From Vandiemenella viatica (taxonomy: Eukaryota; Arthropoda; Insecta; Orthoptera; Morabidae): 64,000 nucleotides of DNA. The position numbers and the translations under genes are program-made. Positions 37,191 through 49,245 of this stretch are shown in pieces. The stretch is taken from NCBI GenBank assembly GCA_031002005.1, contig CM061920.1, positions 109,730,095 through 109,794,094 of the forward strand. Direction: 5' to 3'. The notes under the pieces were generated by a model, which made no database searches, had not been told where the DNA came from, and saw nothing but the letters and a program-made list of their open reading frames with translations. Position 1 is the stretch's first letter. Every line of letters starts with the position of its first letter.

Positions 37191-40100
37191 GAGATAAACC
37201 TCTCGGCGTGGTCTCGTTGAAATTGTCCATTACTTGTGTCTGTCATAATATTCTGATTCAGGTTTTTTTTTTTTTTTTTTTGAAAACATAATCAAAGTTA
37301 AACTCTAACTCTGATACATTCCCTCGGCAGTAACGCCGTAATATGGTATGGTGCTCCATAGGCCTGGCCGTTAGATCCTCCGCCAACCTAGAAACAGTGT
37401 TTTGATCTCCTTCCTCTCCCCATTCGCAGTTTACGAGTTTCAATCCTGTACATGAATTCAATAATCATTAAATTTCAGACGCGTGATAGTTGAGTAGAAA
37501 CTCCTTCATAGTCGCCGTTCTGGCACCAGTGTGATTTCCGTAAATGATTGTTAATTTGTTTGCAGTGTCTACCTTTATTTTTATGGAACGTTCCCAGTTT
37601 TTTACCATTCTGATTTAATTGATTTTTTTAAAAATTTTCGTGGGTAATCTTACGCTGTATTTTGCCATCTGTGATGACTTTAATGGCTGGATGGTCAGCT
37701 ATTTCACTGCCTCGTATTTCATACAGTCAAAAAAAATAGGATAAGGCGTCAGTTAAAACGGAGGATTTCTAAAATACGAAAGAATTCCGCCTGCGTAGAT
37801 TCTTCGTCATCAGTTTCTCTAATGCACTAATTCAATATTCCACTTTTACAATCTTGTACGGATGTCTTCATCCACACGTATAAAAAAACTGTATCCTCAG
37901 TTATCTCGATTCATGCACTGTATCATTTGTCTCCTCAACTGTTGTTACTGACACTAACAAAAAAATTCCGCATATCTTAAAATTTACTAACTACGGTATC
38001 TCTATTTTTATAAGGTTCTTACCACTGGGTCCTGAAACTATAATGTGTATCTGAAGCCTGCTAGAACGTCTCAGGATTAGGATTCCGAGCAAAACTGTAA
38101 ATCATATTTACATGCTGGGATCAACTGATTCAGTTAGAGGGATAGCGTACATAATTGTAACTCTGTAATTTAGGAGTCGGTCAGCCAGCAATTTTCTTCA
38201 CATTTACTTAAACTGTAAAACCAAAAGGGAATCGTAGCAGACACTTGCTTTTCACCAAGTCTTAATTCATAACGTAATTTTTTCTTTCACTTATTCGGCT
38301 GCTCCCACTACATAGAAGTTTATACAAATGCTGATACACACCATCATGGGTTTATTACCTTCCGAAATAATGTTCATCTCTCACGAGTCTCTACTTTTTT
38401 TAATATACACGTCTGATTTCTTCTTCACGTCAGATTATTATATGGGGTGGCTTTATATTTTATAAATCCTTATCAGCGCGATCAAAACCATTTCTAAAAT
38501 TCGCAAGCATTATAAATGTATCTGCGTCTTCACAGATCCGTAGGTCTGATAGTCAGGAAATGGCGGACTAATTGTTATTGTACTACCGAAACGTTGTCGG
38601 CCTCGACCTGTTAGCGATGTTGATTATTTACTGTAAGCAATTCAGAAAATTTTAGCCAAACATATGTGCCTGTAGAGAGCGATGGTCCATAGATTTTCGC
38701 GAAATTTCACATTTCGTTGTTTCCCTCTAACATCGCTCTCAATCGCAAAGGCCGAGAAATTTTCTTAGGGGGTAATTCTACTGACCTGCCTAAAGATTCT
38801 AACATCAAGAAAAACTGCTAACAGAAATCCACAGAAGTTTTTCCCAAATCATGTGGATTTTTGCAAAACACAAATGTCGCTTTTATCTTTTTAACATATT
38901 ATAAAAATGACCACCATGATCGATTGATGTTTAGCTCTGCAGCTGGGAACAAGTGATAAGTCGACCTTAACTAAGTCATCATTTGTCAACATCGTTTAGC
39001 ATTACAACTTGTGGGTAGTACCCCAGGTTGTTCTGGAGAGCAGGGCCCCACAGCAACATTCCGCCGTCAGCCGCTTCCTGGCGCTTGTTTAGGTTTGCTT
39101 CTTGTCCCTCAACCAGCAGGTGACGCTGTCCTACTTTAGAGCCATCTAACACAAGCTCTTCACAGGTCAGCAGATATTCTCTTTTGCACCTCTATTAGAG
39201 GCATCCATTCTACATTATTTGCAGGCGATCGCAACTATGAAGTCCCTTGATCCAACCAGTTCGTCCTGCCTCCGTAGTCCTGTGAGAACCACTTTTTTTT
39301 TTGAGTGGCGCTTTACGACCTTCAGATATTGGTGTTTATTAGAAACAATTATAATTTTAAGGAAAATTAGTTACTATTAAGATCTAATAACCGACCAAGT
39401 ATGAGTTAAGCCTCACGAAATACGGGCTACGTACTCAAAAGATCTTGTAATATCTTGTAATTCAGAAGGTAATAGCTTGATATAAAAATCAATGTTCGAC
39501 GTTTTCAGATTAGACAGCGGGCTTCCAATGTCGCACTAAGTTCCCGCTCGTACCGCTAGTGGAATCGTTCGGTTCCAAATCAGGTATATTAATATGTAAT
39601 GAACCCTCAATTAAAAGAACTTTCAAATCAAATAGTATCAATATATGACAAAGTAACCTCAAAATAAAAACTTCTTCTTGTATTACACGAAATTTAAAAA
39701 CTATATTACATGGTGTAAAATTAGAGATTTTCTCGGCATTGTATATAAAAGCTAGTCGACAATGGCGGCTGAGCCTATCACAGCTGAAATATCGTGTTTC
39801 ATCAATGGATTCACTCGGCAAGTTACCCGAGAGAATTTTATCCATGTCAGATGGTATTTCAATTATTTGTTGCTTAAACTGAGGATACGATCGATATTGG
39901 GGATACATTTCAAGTTCCTTCGTAATACCGCTTTTGAGATAGATCCGATAGTAAAAACAATCTTAAACTGACAACCTTAACGGCCGCTCACGTCTTTAAT
40001 TCCCAATAAAAGAAAAAAAATATATCATCTTAGATCTCTGTTTAACAAACTCTAAATGCCTATACCTTACACGTTGGTGCAGGGGATTTTTTTTTTTTTT

Positions 40101-40979
40101 TTACTCTTTATCTTTCTGAATACAATATTCGGTTTTGAAATAACGGAACACAGAGTAAGTGCTAGTGGCTTGTGACAGCTACAAGGCTCTGGTACTTCCT
40201 AGCAGTGTCCATGGTGACGGTTTGACGTTTCCTCCGCGGCCGACGCGGCGCCTGTAGGCGGCCTACCCCGCGGGCACCTGTCGCACAATCTGGCTAGCTC
40301 GCTGTCTTATTCTTGGACGGTGGCCAGCCGACAGACGTGGCAACGCCGGCGCTAAATTCTTTCTCCAACAACACTGTGCGGCCCAACAGCCCACTGCGGC
40401 CTTCAATTGCCGGCTCGTCCAAATCCGCAAACAACAAAAAATACCAAATTGGCTGCTAGTTAACTGCTCAGCTTGAAAAATTTCCTATTAACTACATAAT
40501 TTGTATGTGTAGCTTCAGCACCAAACACTTATAACACACATCGTACGACATGAGTAGAAAATTCAGGAGTAAAAACGTAAGCACATTTCTCCTTGTCTTT
40601 TCCTAATTCTCTCTCTCCGCTTTTGCAGCACAAAGTATATGCACAAAGTATATGCACGAAGTTTGTGCAACTAAGTTTGCAAATTATTAGCAAGTACCAG
40701 TACTATCTACGGTATGATCCTACTAATGCTTAAGCGTCCATAATAAATTGCGATTATTATTATATTCTCAACTCATTTTTATCTAACCTTTTATCTTAGC
40801 ACTGTTAGCAGTATTAGACAAATCAGTCACACAGTTGTTAGTTAAGCAGAACTTCACTTTAAATGTTAGAATCTAATCACATCGAAAACGTATTGATGGC
40901 AATGGAGTTGCTGTCATCAGAGTCGCCTTCATCACAATATGCAAGCATCACCACGCAAAAAACTAAACCATAAGTTTAT
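37191..40979. other. Intergenic sequence with one unclassified open frame
   Basis: A T run occurs at 37263-37281. No domain is recognised apart from the open frame at 39510-39956. A CpG-rich block at 40185-40430 precedes the stronger one at 41 kb. Confidence 0.4.
39510..39956 (-). other. Unclassified open reading frame of about 149 codons
   Basis: On the - strand the frame is open from after a TAA near 39957 down to a stop at 39510. An internal ATG at 39908 begins MYPQYRSYPQFKQQIIEIPS, followed by SDMDKILSGNLPSES and later SCDRLSRHCRLAF. The N-terminal half has plausible protein composition; the C-terminal half is AT-driven. It could be an exon or part of an unrecognised transposon. I cannot assign a family. 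Confidence 0.25.
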
Positions 40980-41577
40980 CGCAACAAGACGTCAGCATAA
41001 GGCTGTTTTGTTAACATCTCCGCTGGAGTGGAGTACCTTCGCAGTGCCTGCAGCGCTTGACGGCGGGCTGCGAGCCTGAGAGCGGCGGCGCGTGACCAGC
41101 GGTGCTGACGGGCATCTTCGGGGCCGCGGCGGAGGCGCATCACGCTGGGGGCCGCTACTCGGCCTGGCGCTCGGACCGCGGCGACCCGCACCCCACGGCC
41201 GGCTCCGCGACCGCCTCCTCCGACCGCGCCAGCATATTGGTCCCCTTCTTAACTAACTACGGCTCGGGTCGTCTTCACCCTACTGTCGTGGCTTCTTCTC
41301 GTCGCGGGGAAGAACAGTCCAGTGGTGGTGCGTGCGTTCGTGGGGGTCGCGAGTGTCGAGTGCGGGCGGCTGCGCGCAGGCGACTGCCGGGGCGGACGCC
41401 GGTCGCCGCGGTCGAGGTGGTTGGCGGCGCTCCCGCCGCAGCGTCGCGGCGCTGCCGTTGCTCAAGAGGAGAGTAGGAGGGCGACGGCGACGCCGGGCGG
41501 GCGGGCGGCTTCTGGCGCGCAGAGGGCACAGCGCCACAGAGGACGAGTGCTTGCACCTTTCTAACGGCTTCAGGAAG
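40980..41577 (+). promoter_or_regulatory. CpG-rich block ending in a splice-donor-like site, possible promoter and first exon
   Basis: The block is packed with CG dinucleotides (ggggccgcggcggaggcgca and similar) in a window that is otherwise AT-rich. At its right edge AGGAAG is followed by gtaact (41578), a fair donor. This fits a + strand untranslated first exon under a CpG-rich promoter whose next exon lies far downstream. Open frames exist in all directions because stops are rare in GC-rich DNA, so none is called as coding. A GC-rich repeat is the alternative. Confidence 0.35.
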
Positions 41578-42519
41578 GTAACTTCATTCGAGTTCAGCTC
41601 GCAGTGGAAATAGTTCTTAAACCAACAAACCGAGCTCGCTACGTGACAGAAGCCCTCGGACCTACTATGCGGCTCACAGTAAGGTTACAACTGTGCAACA
41701 TTAATGCATTCATAAAGACTGAGCTGTTCCACTCAAAACTAAGTGTGGATGATGCTTTTTTTTCAGCGCAATCAAAAATTGCATACGTCGAAGAGACTGA
41801 ATGGCACAGTATAACGTAGTCTCGTTATAACAATTCTCTTCAGATCAACATTCGTGAACAACAAAACTATAGGGACGTAAGCTGATATTCTGTAGCAGAA
41901 ACTCTGGTTGTCATTAAATCATAAAATAAAAGGAAGGAGACAAAACGAGAAATTTGAAAAGTCAATCTTCGAAGGCTGTTTTTATGTGCCTCCTTTTTTG
42001 CTCTGGTTCCTTGTTTAAAGAGAAAAACAAACAACTGGAAAAGATAAAAAGGAGTCGATATTAACGGAAGTACAATTTAAAAAAATAAAGTCTGTAACAA
42101 CAGGGATTAGGGTTGGGAAAACTTCTGAATAGGTCCTTCGAAGAACAACAGAAATGAATAATGCTTCACACTGGAAACATAAATATACAGGCTTACTTCT
42201 TGCATTTGACCACCAATACACATCGATACGGACCACGATTCTTTCAGCTAAGCACTTCCGAACGCACATGTTCCATCTCCAAGGCAGACCACCGGTGAGT
42301 GGGCAGAAACGCAAGTGTACTGCAGTTACAAGTAACTGGAAGAACTTTTTTTAAACAGGGTTGTGGCTTCGCTTTTACTCCTTGATAGAAATTTCACTCG
42401 ACAGTTTTTTTATTTACTCTTGTCGAATCTCATTCACTGGACTACCAACCAAAAGCAAAAGAAACGGCACTATTTTGTCTCTTGGCTGTTTGGGTGACAC
42501 CATGTCGTGACATGTAGAG
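41578..42519. other. Intergenic (or intronic) sequence, nothing recognised
   Basis: AT-rich sequence between the CpG-rich block and the Penelope-like remnant. Confidence 0.4.
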
Positions 42520-42550
42520 CCGACGTTTCGACCGTCATTCGTGGACAAAA

Positions 42551-42713
42551 CTGCGTTTTTTCTAGCGGTGTAGGGTGGCCCGCTGCTCGTCTCGAGAGTT
42601 CAGTCCTCCTGGCCAATTTGGATGTCCAACATGTCATTGTTGGCTAGGAGGGGCGCGGGGTGGAGGGGAAGGCACATGACCTGTTCCATCATCACTAGAG
42701 ACAGCCATGCGTG
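42551..42713 (+). repeat. Left arm of Penelope-like inverted terminal repeat
   Basis: Shared with the complement of the right arm: ctgcgttttttctagcggtg, 'tagggtgg', gctgctcgtctcgagagttc, 'gtcctcctggcca', 'ggggaag' and 'ctagagac.gccatgc'. The arms differ by many substitutions and by about 30 bases in length. Confidence 0.8.
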
Positions 42714-42732
42714 GTGAAGTTTAAGTCCGTTA

Positions 42733-43105
42733 GAGATCGTCCATAAACCACGTAGCTCCATTTGGGCCTCCTGTGAACCCTCCTCCCCCCCCCTCCACGT
42801 AGCTCAACGTGGTTTTTGCCTCTACCGCCCCCTACCCCCCACTTAGCACGCGTAATTTTTTTCCGTTTTGATTCTTGAAGACATTTTATACTGGTTTCTC
42901 TTGTCAGACTATTGTAAATTACATACAGAGATAATTAAATGAAGGAAATAAAATTCACATGCTGTTGTGTGTCCTGTACCTCATTTTAATTGTGAAAAGT
43001 GATATGAATGGAAAGCTACGCACCCCCCTCCCCCCACGTAGCGCCGCGTAGCCTTCCAGGCAACCCCTCCCTCTAGACCGCGCCACGTAGTTTATGGACG
43101 CTCCC
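42733..43105. mobile_element. MITE with 'cgtccataaac.acgtag' inverted termini
   Basis: The left end reads gagatcgtccataaaccacg and the right end, reversed, reads gggagcgtccataaactacg. The flanking trinucleotide tta (42730-42732 and 43106-43108) is a plausible target duplication. The interior has C-rich tracts (cctcccccccc near 42780, cacccccctcccccc near 43020) next to repeated 'cacgtag' strings. It is non-coding, about 373 bp, and sits inside the Penelope-like remnant. I do not assign a superfamily. Confidence 0.75.
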
Positions 43106-43544
43106 TTATCTTCATTTATATCTCTGAACGTTTGGAGCTCTCCAACGCCTCCTTTACCCTCCTTGGTCACTATTGATCTTCGCACAATGTCAATCTTGTG
43201 TTTTCGAAGTTCATGTTATGATTGGTCCTACGTACATCCGGTCTAAGGTGCACGGAATGTCGTACACTCCTGCGACCTGCAATGGAGGAAACTTGTCCTT
43301 GACTATGACTATTAAGTTACTGAGCTTACTGTGCGCTTATAAACAGGTCGTATGTCCACTTTTCTCAATAGCTACCAATTCTATCAGTAACTCCTCTTAT
43401 GTTGTGCAGAACTGCTACTTTGCGTTGCTGAGCGATGGTTTGGTTTGATGCCGAGTTGTTTGCAGCATTTGCGGCTCTCCCTGTCGTGGCTGTACGAAAA
43501 ACCCGTTTAATAAAGAGGTTGCGGTAACCATTTTAGACCTGAAG

Positions 43545-43860
43545 GTGTGTCACAGTCAGCAAACTTTTAGCATCACACACTTTCGTCGCTCAGATAAAGC
43601 GCACACCAAAGTCAGTAAATTGCCGGTCAAGGTCAAGGACAAACTGCCTCCACCACAAGTCGCCGGGGTTTACGACTTTCCGTGCACCTTGGGTCTGACG
43701 TACGTAGACGGACGTACTATAAGGAACAGGTAGCAAGAACACACGCCGAATAATAGATCTAATAACAACTTCGAAAACACGAGACATTGCGCAAGATCAA
43801 TGGTGGCCAACGAGAGAAAAGGCGATGTTGGAGATGGCCAAATGTTCAGAGAATATAAAT
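43545..43860 (+). pseudogene. Penelope-like GIY-YIG endonuclease remnant
   Basis: The frame 43545-43733 ends with KVKDKLPPPQVAGVYDFPC, then TLGLTYVDGRTIRNR and a stop. This parallels 'vKD.....pGVY.IPC..C...YIGqTgRsi..R', the junction into the GIY-YIG domain of Penelope-like elements. The 'YIG' triad is changed to YVD and the CCHH-like cysteine pair is incomplete. Downstream frames read SKTRDIAQDQWWPTREKAML, reminiscent of the domain's C-terminal part. It is clearly inactive. Confidence 0.6.
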
Positions 43861-43883
43861 GAAGATAACTGGCTTAAGAGTAA

Positions 43884-44076
43884 CGATGCATGGTCGTCTC
43901 TAGTGCGGACGGAATAGGTCAAGTACCGTCCCTCACTCCTCCCCTTCCCCAACGTTCCGCGGAGCGCGCGCCCCCAGTCAACATTCTCATGACGGGTCGG
44001 ACGTCCTGAATGGCCAGGAGGACCGAACTCCCGAGACGAGCAGGGGTCCACCCTACACCGGTAGAAAAAACGCAGA
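43884..44076 (-). repeat. Right arm of Penelope-like inverted terminal repeat
   Basis: Reverse-complement partner of 42551-42713. It ends with ccctacaccggtagaaaaaa and cgcag. Confidence 0.8.
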
Positions 44077-46678
44077 ACGGTACTACAGCTGTTGCGTCTA
44101 GAGAATATTTACAATACTAAGAACTTTAGGTAAGTGAGCCGTGTTCGGCTCGCATTGTTTATTTTTCCCGTCCTCGATTGTCTTCTGATCCTGGTTCCTG
44201 CAGAGCCCGCGTGCTAGCTTCGCTCGTGAGAGCGCGATGTGGCCCTGGTGGTGCCCTCTAACGGCTGATGGAGTTGATTTTCGGGGACACGAACCGGAAA
44301 GTCAGTCGGTCGGCAGCAGCGTATTGGTTCGTTGGGCCTAATATTTTCCCTAATTGACTGCGACGTTAGAGGTCTGCTGGTATAAGCGAGGACTTGTAAT
44401 TTGACCCGGCGGCCTGGAAGTACCGCATGATGTGGATTTGTAACCCGACCGAGACCGTTCCTCGCTCGAATTAATCGAGGGAACTCCTCCGCTGCGCTCT
44501 ATGTTCGTGAGCGGTTTTCCGCCCATTGGGGAGCAAGGCAGCGGGCGGGGCTGGCTTCGAGGTGATAAATTGCCATTTTCCAGCACTGTCGGGTATTTGA
44601 GGTAGAATACCTGATGATCCCAACTACAAAGTGCGTCGCTTACTGTATTCTTGTTAATTGGGCTTAATAATTTTGTTACGGGAATGGACAAAATTCCCCG
44701 ATATGTGGTGCTAATCGTTCCCGCCACCTTATCAGTGTGTGTGGGTGGTAACGACTTATGCGCCAGCGTGTACACACTACAGTGTGTCAAACTTTTGGTA
44801 AGAACTTGATTCTTAAGGTTAAACTGAAGGACGCTAAGGTAAACTGATATCTGTTTGTTTAAAATAATTGCTATATTTTGCCTCCTGTGTACAAATTTGT
44901 GTTTTGTACTAGCTGTAAATTTGTTATATGATGGTAAATTGATAAAGGCCTGCCCTGTTATATTACGTTTCCAAGCACGTAAGGATTTCTGTTCGCATGT
45001 TTAATACAAGTGGAGATATTGTGATTAGGGATATTCTCATGACGATAACAAGGTTGTCATCGCATTAACATATATTTGTATTGGTACAGGATTTATTAAG
45101 ATCATAATCTGCAGGATCGAAGCTTTCTTATGTATTATATTGTATTAAATTAGTTGTGATATTGTAATAAGTTTAATCGTTGACCATGATTCGTGTAATA
45201 AAATGTTTGAACAAGGTTTGCACTTTATAACCATGCTCCCACATGCTTCCCACTGAGTCCTTAGTTGCAACCACACATACCAGTATGTTACTGAATTATC
45301 ATTTAAGATTTTTGTGGGGGGAAAAGGGAGGGGGGAAGAATGTTTTTTATCTAACCTAAATCACAAAATATATTTTGGATAATGTAAAAAATCTTAGACG
45401 TTAAATATGCACGAGACTTGTCAAGAGGGGTACAATTACTCAGCGTATGTTAGAAATCAAGTGAAAATCGCAAAACTGAAACCTACTTCACATCGTAGTC
45501 GCGCAACTCCTCTGATATACGAGTAAACACAGGCCCAATTGTAATATCCACAATATATTGAATGGTATTAATATGAAGAAATAGTAATAAACCATTTTGT
45601 ATAAATACGTACCAAAATATAATCAGGTCAAGAAGCTAGAACGATGTCGCATAGATCCAAACATTAGAACTCGTTTCTAGTACAGAGACTTAGTACGAAA
45701 GACGAAAAACATTCAATAGGACTATAAAATGCGAGGATCAACTGTAATATAGAATATATAGATACAAAAAGAAATAATAAAAATCCTGTTTCACAGGGCG
45801 CGAGAGGATAACAAGGTAGTTCACTAAAGATAATAGTGATACTCATACAAATAGTCTAATGTGCTTCATAGAAGAAAATTTAGGTTAATAGGAAAAATAT
45901 AATAATTTTGGACGTACTAGACATATTTGAAGCATAGGCCACAAGTTATTATTAACATTCAATTGCTAACAGCCACAAGCAGCTTTTTGGAATGACGATG
46001 AGATTTTAGTATTAAAGCCACCAATAAACCGCCTCGAAACTGTGAACGTTTCTAACAATTTAAAACAATTAAATTAAACGGGAATTCGCGTCGAAAGGAA
46101 TAGATTAGACAATACCAACGATGCAGTTGAGCAGAGTACAGTGGCACACATTCCGCACCGTCGACTCAGTTCCGAAAAAAGCGGCTGGTAGTGAGGTAGT
46201 GCTGCGGAGCGCTGGAGTGTGTCCAGTAGGTAGAGGGCGACGCAGCACTCGTAAAAGTCGCAGCGTTTCGTAACTCGGCCACGTGCAGCGGACAAGGCGA
46301 GCTGTGCTCACCGCAAATAGCAGCTCGCTTCATCAGAAAGCTGCACGGCCAAGGTACGCAACTCTTGCACCAATGTTAAGGACGAAAATCACACATTACC
46401 AAGATTTTCATAGGAAGAAACACTGGTTCACCTTCTGTTTTTCGGACGCAATTAATTATATCCTTTCTCTCATCCTTAAAGCTAACTTATTAGTGAAACG
46501 ATTTTGTTATAAAAAAGAAATCAGTCTTTCCAAATGCAATTTTGAGAAACTGATGGATCCAGGAAGCAACGCAGTGGGCCGTAAACTACACCACATACAA
46601 AAATGTTTTCTCAATTTTTAAAGTTGTAGTTAGTTTAATGAGATTGCAAAAGCATATATAGATAATCTAAATAACTTT
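44077..46678. other. Intergenic sequence, possibly containing an LTR-like block
   Basis: At 44200-44560 the sequence is CG-rich, with a TATA-like ggtataagc at about 44378. It turns AT-rich and shows AATAAA near 45199. The layout is that of an LTR or a transcribed unit, but I found no matching second copy or flanking duplication. A 146-codon frame on - (44350-44790) has no recognised domain. Confidence 0.3.
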
Positions 46679-46890
46679 TCTTTTATTGGAGCTATACGGC
46701 TCGTTGACTATAATGTCGTTACAGCTTGGAGGGTATTGCAGGCAAAGAACGGGAAGGAAATAAGACTTGGAGTTTATGAGGAAATCATGATGGCATTTCT
46801 TTGGAGAGATTTCAGTAAACTGGAGAAAGCAAAAATCTCAATATCCGGACTTGGGATTCCCAATGCCAAGCTCGATACCCGCTCACCTTG
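46679..46890 (-). mobile_element. Strongly diverged SINE family 1 copy
   Basis: Reverse orientation: tail gctatacggctcgttgacta, then 'caaagaacgggaaggaa', 'atgatggcatttctttggagagatttcagtaaac' and a decayed B box at gggattccc. Order and spacing match the family. Confidence 0.7.
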
Positions 46891-49001
46891 CAGGATATAT
46901 CTACAAGCACGTTAGACCACTCATCCGCCAAAATATTTCTCATGCTGATAGTGTTTTTTAAATAAAGTGCTAAATAAACTTTAATAAACATACCGTAGTT
47001 TTGAGCCAACAGGCGAGATGGACCAGAACTTCAGCCACAAGAACGATGAAGTCAGAATTCTGGGGTGGTTCCTCTTAATGGCCAATAAATTTCTTCTTGT
47101 TTACTAAAACCACAATCAATTCCAAGTCGTCCAGCCAGCCAACCGGCAGGCATTTACCACTCCCAACACAACCGGAGTTAGATTGCGTGAAGTAACATTT
47201 ACTCCCGAAAGCGACACCTAGAACATCAGCATCCACATCGCCAGAGCGCAGTTCACAGCTAAATGCAAATGGCACAGTGTCGGCTCGTACAGTAACCATT
47301 CGACCTCATCGTAAAACTGGGAAAATTTACTTGCAGCAAACTGTAACTAACTTCAACTACACTTTCCGTGAATTTTCTCTCTCAAGGATAGGGTCCGGTA
47401 TTAACATTTTTAGTTTGGGGGAACATTCGTTTGGTGGTAATCTATGTGCATTACATGCATTTATAAATGCTAAAGCACAATTAGTTTCGAGAAGGATGAG
47501 ATCGAAAGTTTTCATAGAAATCTATAAGTTATAATTCATTGTCTATAACTGACCGAATGGATTGAATGGTAACGTGCCGGATTCTAATCCTAAGGATTCT
47601 TCATGAAAGTGACATTTTTTATGTCTTTAAATATAATCGTTCCATTTGTTTTTATGGAAAAATACAATTTTCATAGTCTTCTGAAATAACAAATTCTTTA
47701 TCCATATTATTTTATGTTTTGATCATGGATCATATAAATTAGATGCATGGTTTAGGCCCTTTCTAATATATGCAGTACTCATCATCATGATACTTTAATT
47801 CACAGTGGAAGAAGAACCGTTATTGTACTCTGTCCCTCGCCATTCCTTTTGCCTCTCTCATGTTCTTGTTAATGGCTGCTACTTAACGGTCCACAGACCT
47901 TCTCCACGTCATACGGAATATGCCTTGCTTCCTCCGGACTCATGGGTTTTATTCCAGAGTCTGTATTGACTCATGGTGTGACCGGTTCATTTCCATTTAC
48001 TTTTCTTGTTTTGCTCCAGTAATATCTTCATTAATTTTTCTGTAGCTCAAACGAAAACTTCTAGGCAAATGGTATCTCTTAGTTTATAAGAACGTTGTAA
48101 ATATAACACTGGACACAGGTAGTCGATCGACAGTTAACAATGTAGCTTTCTGCAAAGCATGGAAGCAGCACACTTTCTAACTTTAGGGAAATGCGAATCT
48201 ATGAAGTAGTTAGAAGGCAGTGGATATGAATATTTCAGTATTTGCAATGCTGTATTTTCCTCTGCTTTAAGATGTTTTAAGAGTACTTATACAATGGACT
48301 AAGTATCTAAAATATACCGTGACATCAACGGTTCATCACCAGTAATAATAATTTCCAGATTGGCCCCAGTCTGTCACGCTATGACGTCACGAAAACAGTG
48401 TTTTTTTATATATATACAAAAACTTACCATTAACTTCCTTTAAATACAACAGAATATTATTTTGCAGGCAGCAAGATGTTTGACTTGTAGAATTATTCTA
48501 ACACGCATTAGATGCCCACTTAACTGCTGACTGCTAGAAGTGCTAGCTACTCGAAGATGGAACATAGCTTTGCACTGATGGTTGTTCTCAAAACTATTAA
48601 TACGCGTCGATAATACAATCTAAAGATAAGTGAGTCACAGAAGGAAGGAAAGAATAGAATAGTGTGTTCCCTTGTTTTCGGGATTTTGCAAGGAAGAGTT
48701 ATTTACGTTTAACATCAGAGATACAAATAATTACCACCTGGAAGTATTTCATTAAAAAAACTCTCAGTACAACAGTAACGACAGCTTATCTACTTCGCTA
48801 TTTTCCCGAATAGTAGGACTAAGGCATATAATGGCAAGATACAGTAGACACGCCGTTTCCTTCAAGCACCTAGTAATGTCGTAAGTGCTTCGATAATTAT
48901 GATAACTGTGTTTTAAGTAGTTTAGACGATTGTACCATCCTTCAGGACTGCCAGCTCTGCAAGATACTTCCTGAATGCAGTATGCCTTCACTCCACACGC
49001 A
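46891..49001. other. Intergenic sequence, nothing recognised
   Basis: AT-rich without identified coding or repeat structure. The short palindrome tgacgtca at 48382-48389 is a CRE-like site by sequence only. Confidence 0.45.
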
Positions 49002-49014
49002 CAGTGCGTTTAAA

Positions 49015-49232
49015 TTATTATTTTTTTTATCTGCTTAACGTCTCTCTAACAGCGAGGTCTTTAGAGACGGGAAAGGATGGGGGGCAAGGAATGGGAAGGA
49101 ATTCGGCAATAGCCTTTTGAAGGAAGCATCCCGGCATTTGCCTGGAGTGATTTGGGAAACCATGGAAAACCCAGATCTGGATGCCCGGACGGGGATTCGA
49201 ACCGCCCTCCTCCCGAATGCGAGGCCAGAACG
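49015..49232 (-). mobile_element. SINE family 1 subtype B, 5'-truncated, with target-site duplication
   Basis: Reverse orientation: subtype B tail (ttaacgtctctctaacagcg), core and B-box complement ggggattcgaaccgccc, truncated in the tRNA head at gaggccagaacg. The exact 13-base duplication cagtgcgtttaaa flanks it (49002-49014 and 49233-49245). Confidence 0.93.
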
Positions 49233-49245
49233 CAGTGCGTTTAAA

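Larger units (their letters stand above)
42520..44076 (+). mobile_element. Penelope-like retroelement remnant with inverted terminal copies
   Basis: Two related blocks in opposite orientation (42551-42713 and 43884-44076) bracket about 1.2 kb that contains a GIY-YIG-like endonuclease remnant on +. Outside the left block the - strand reads atgacggtcgaaacgtcgg (within 42520-42544), a decayed hammerhead-like motif of the kind found at Penelope-like ends. Such elements are known to have terminal repeats in direct or inverted orientation. The reverse-transcriptase region is not present. A MITE is inserted at 42733-43105. Confidence 0.6.

Noticed and set aside
40980..41613. Many overlapping frames rich in Arg, Ala, Gly and Pro
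   Set aside because: GC-rich DNA has few stop codons. No frame has a recognised domain, so the block is described as a possible promoter or first exon only.
47545..47605. tRNA-like string tggattgaatggtaacgtgc followed by ggattctaatcc
   Set aside because: The B box is incomplete and there is no SINE body, tail or duplication, so it may be chance.
48382..48389. Palindromic CRE tgacgtca
   Set aside because: An 8-base match is expected by chance in 64 kb and there is no neighbouring promoter.
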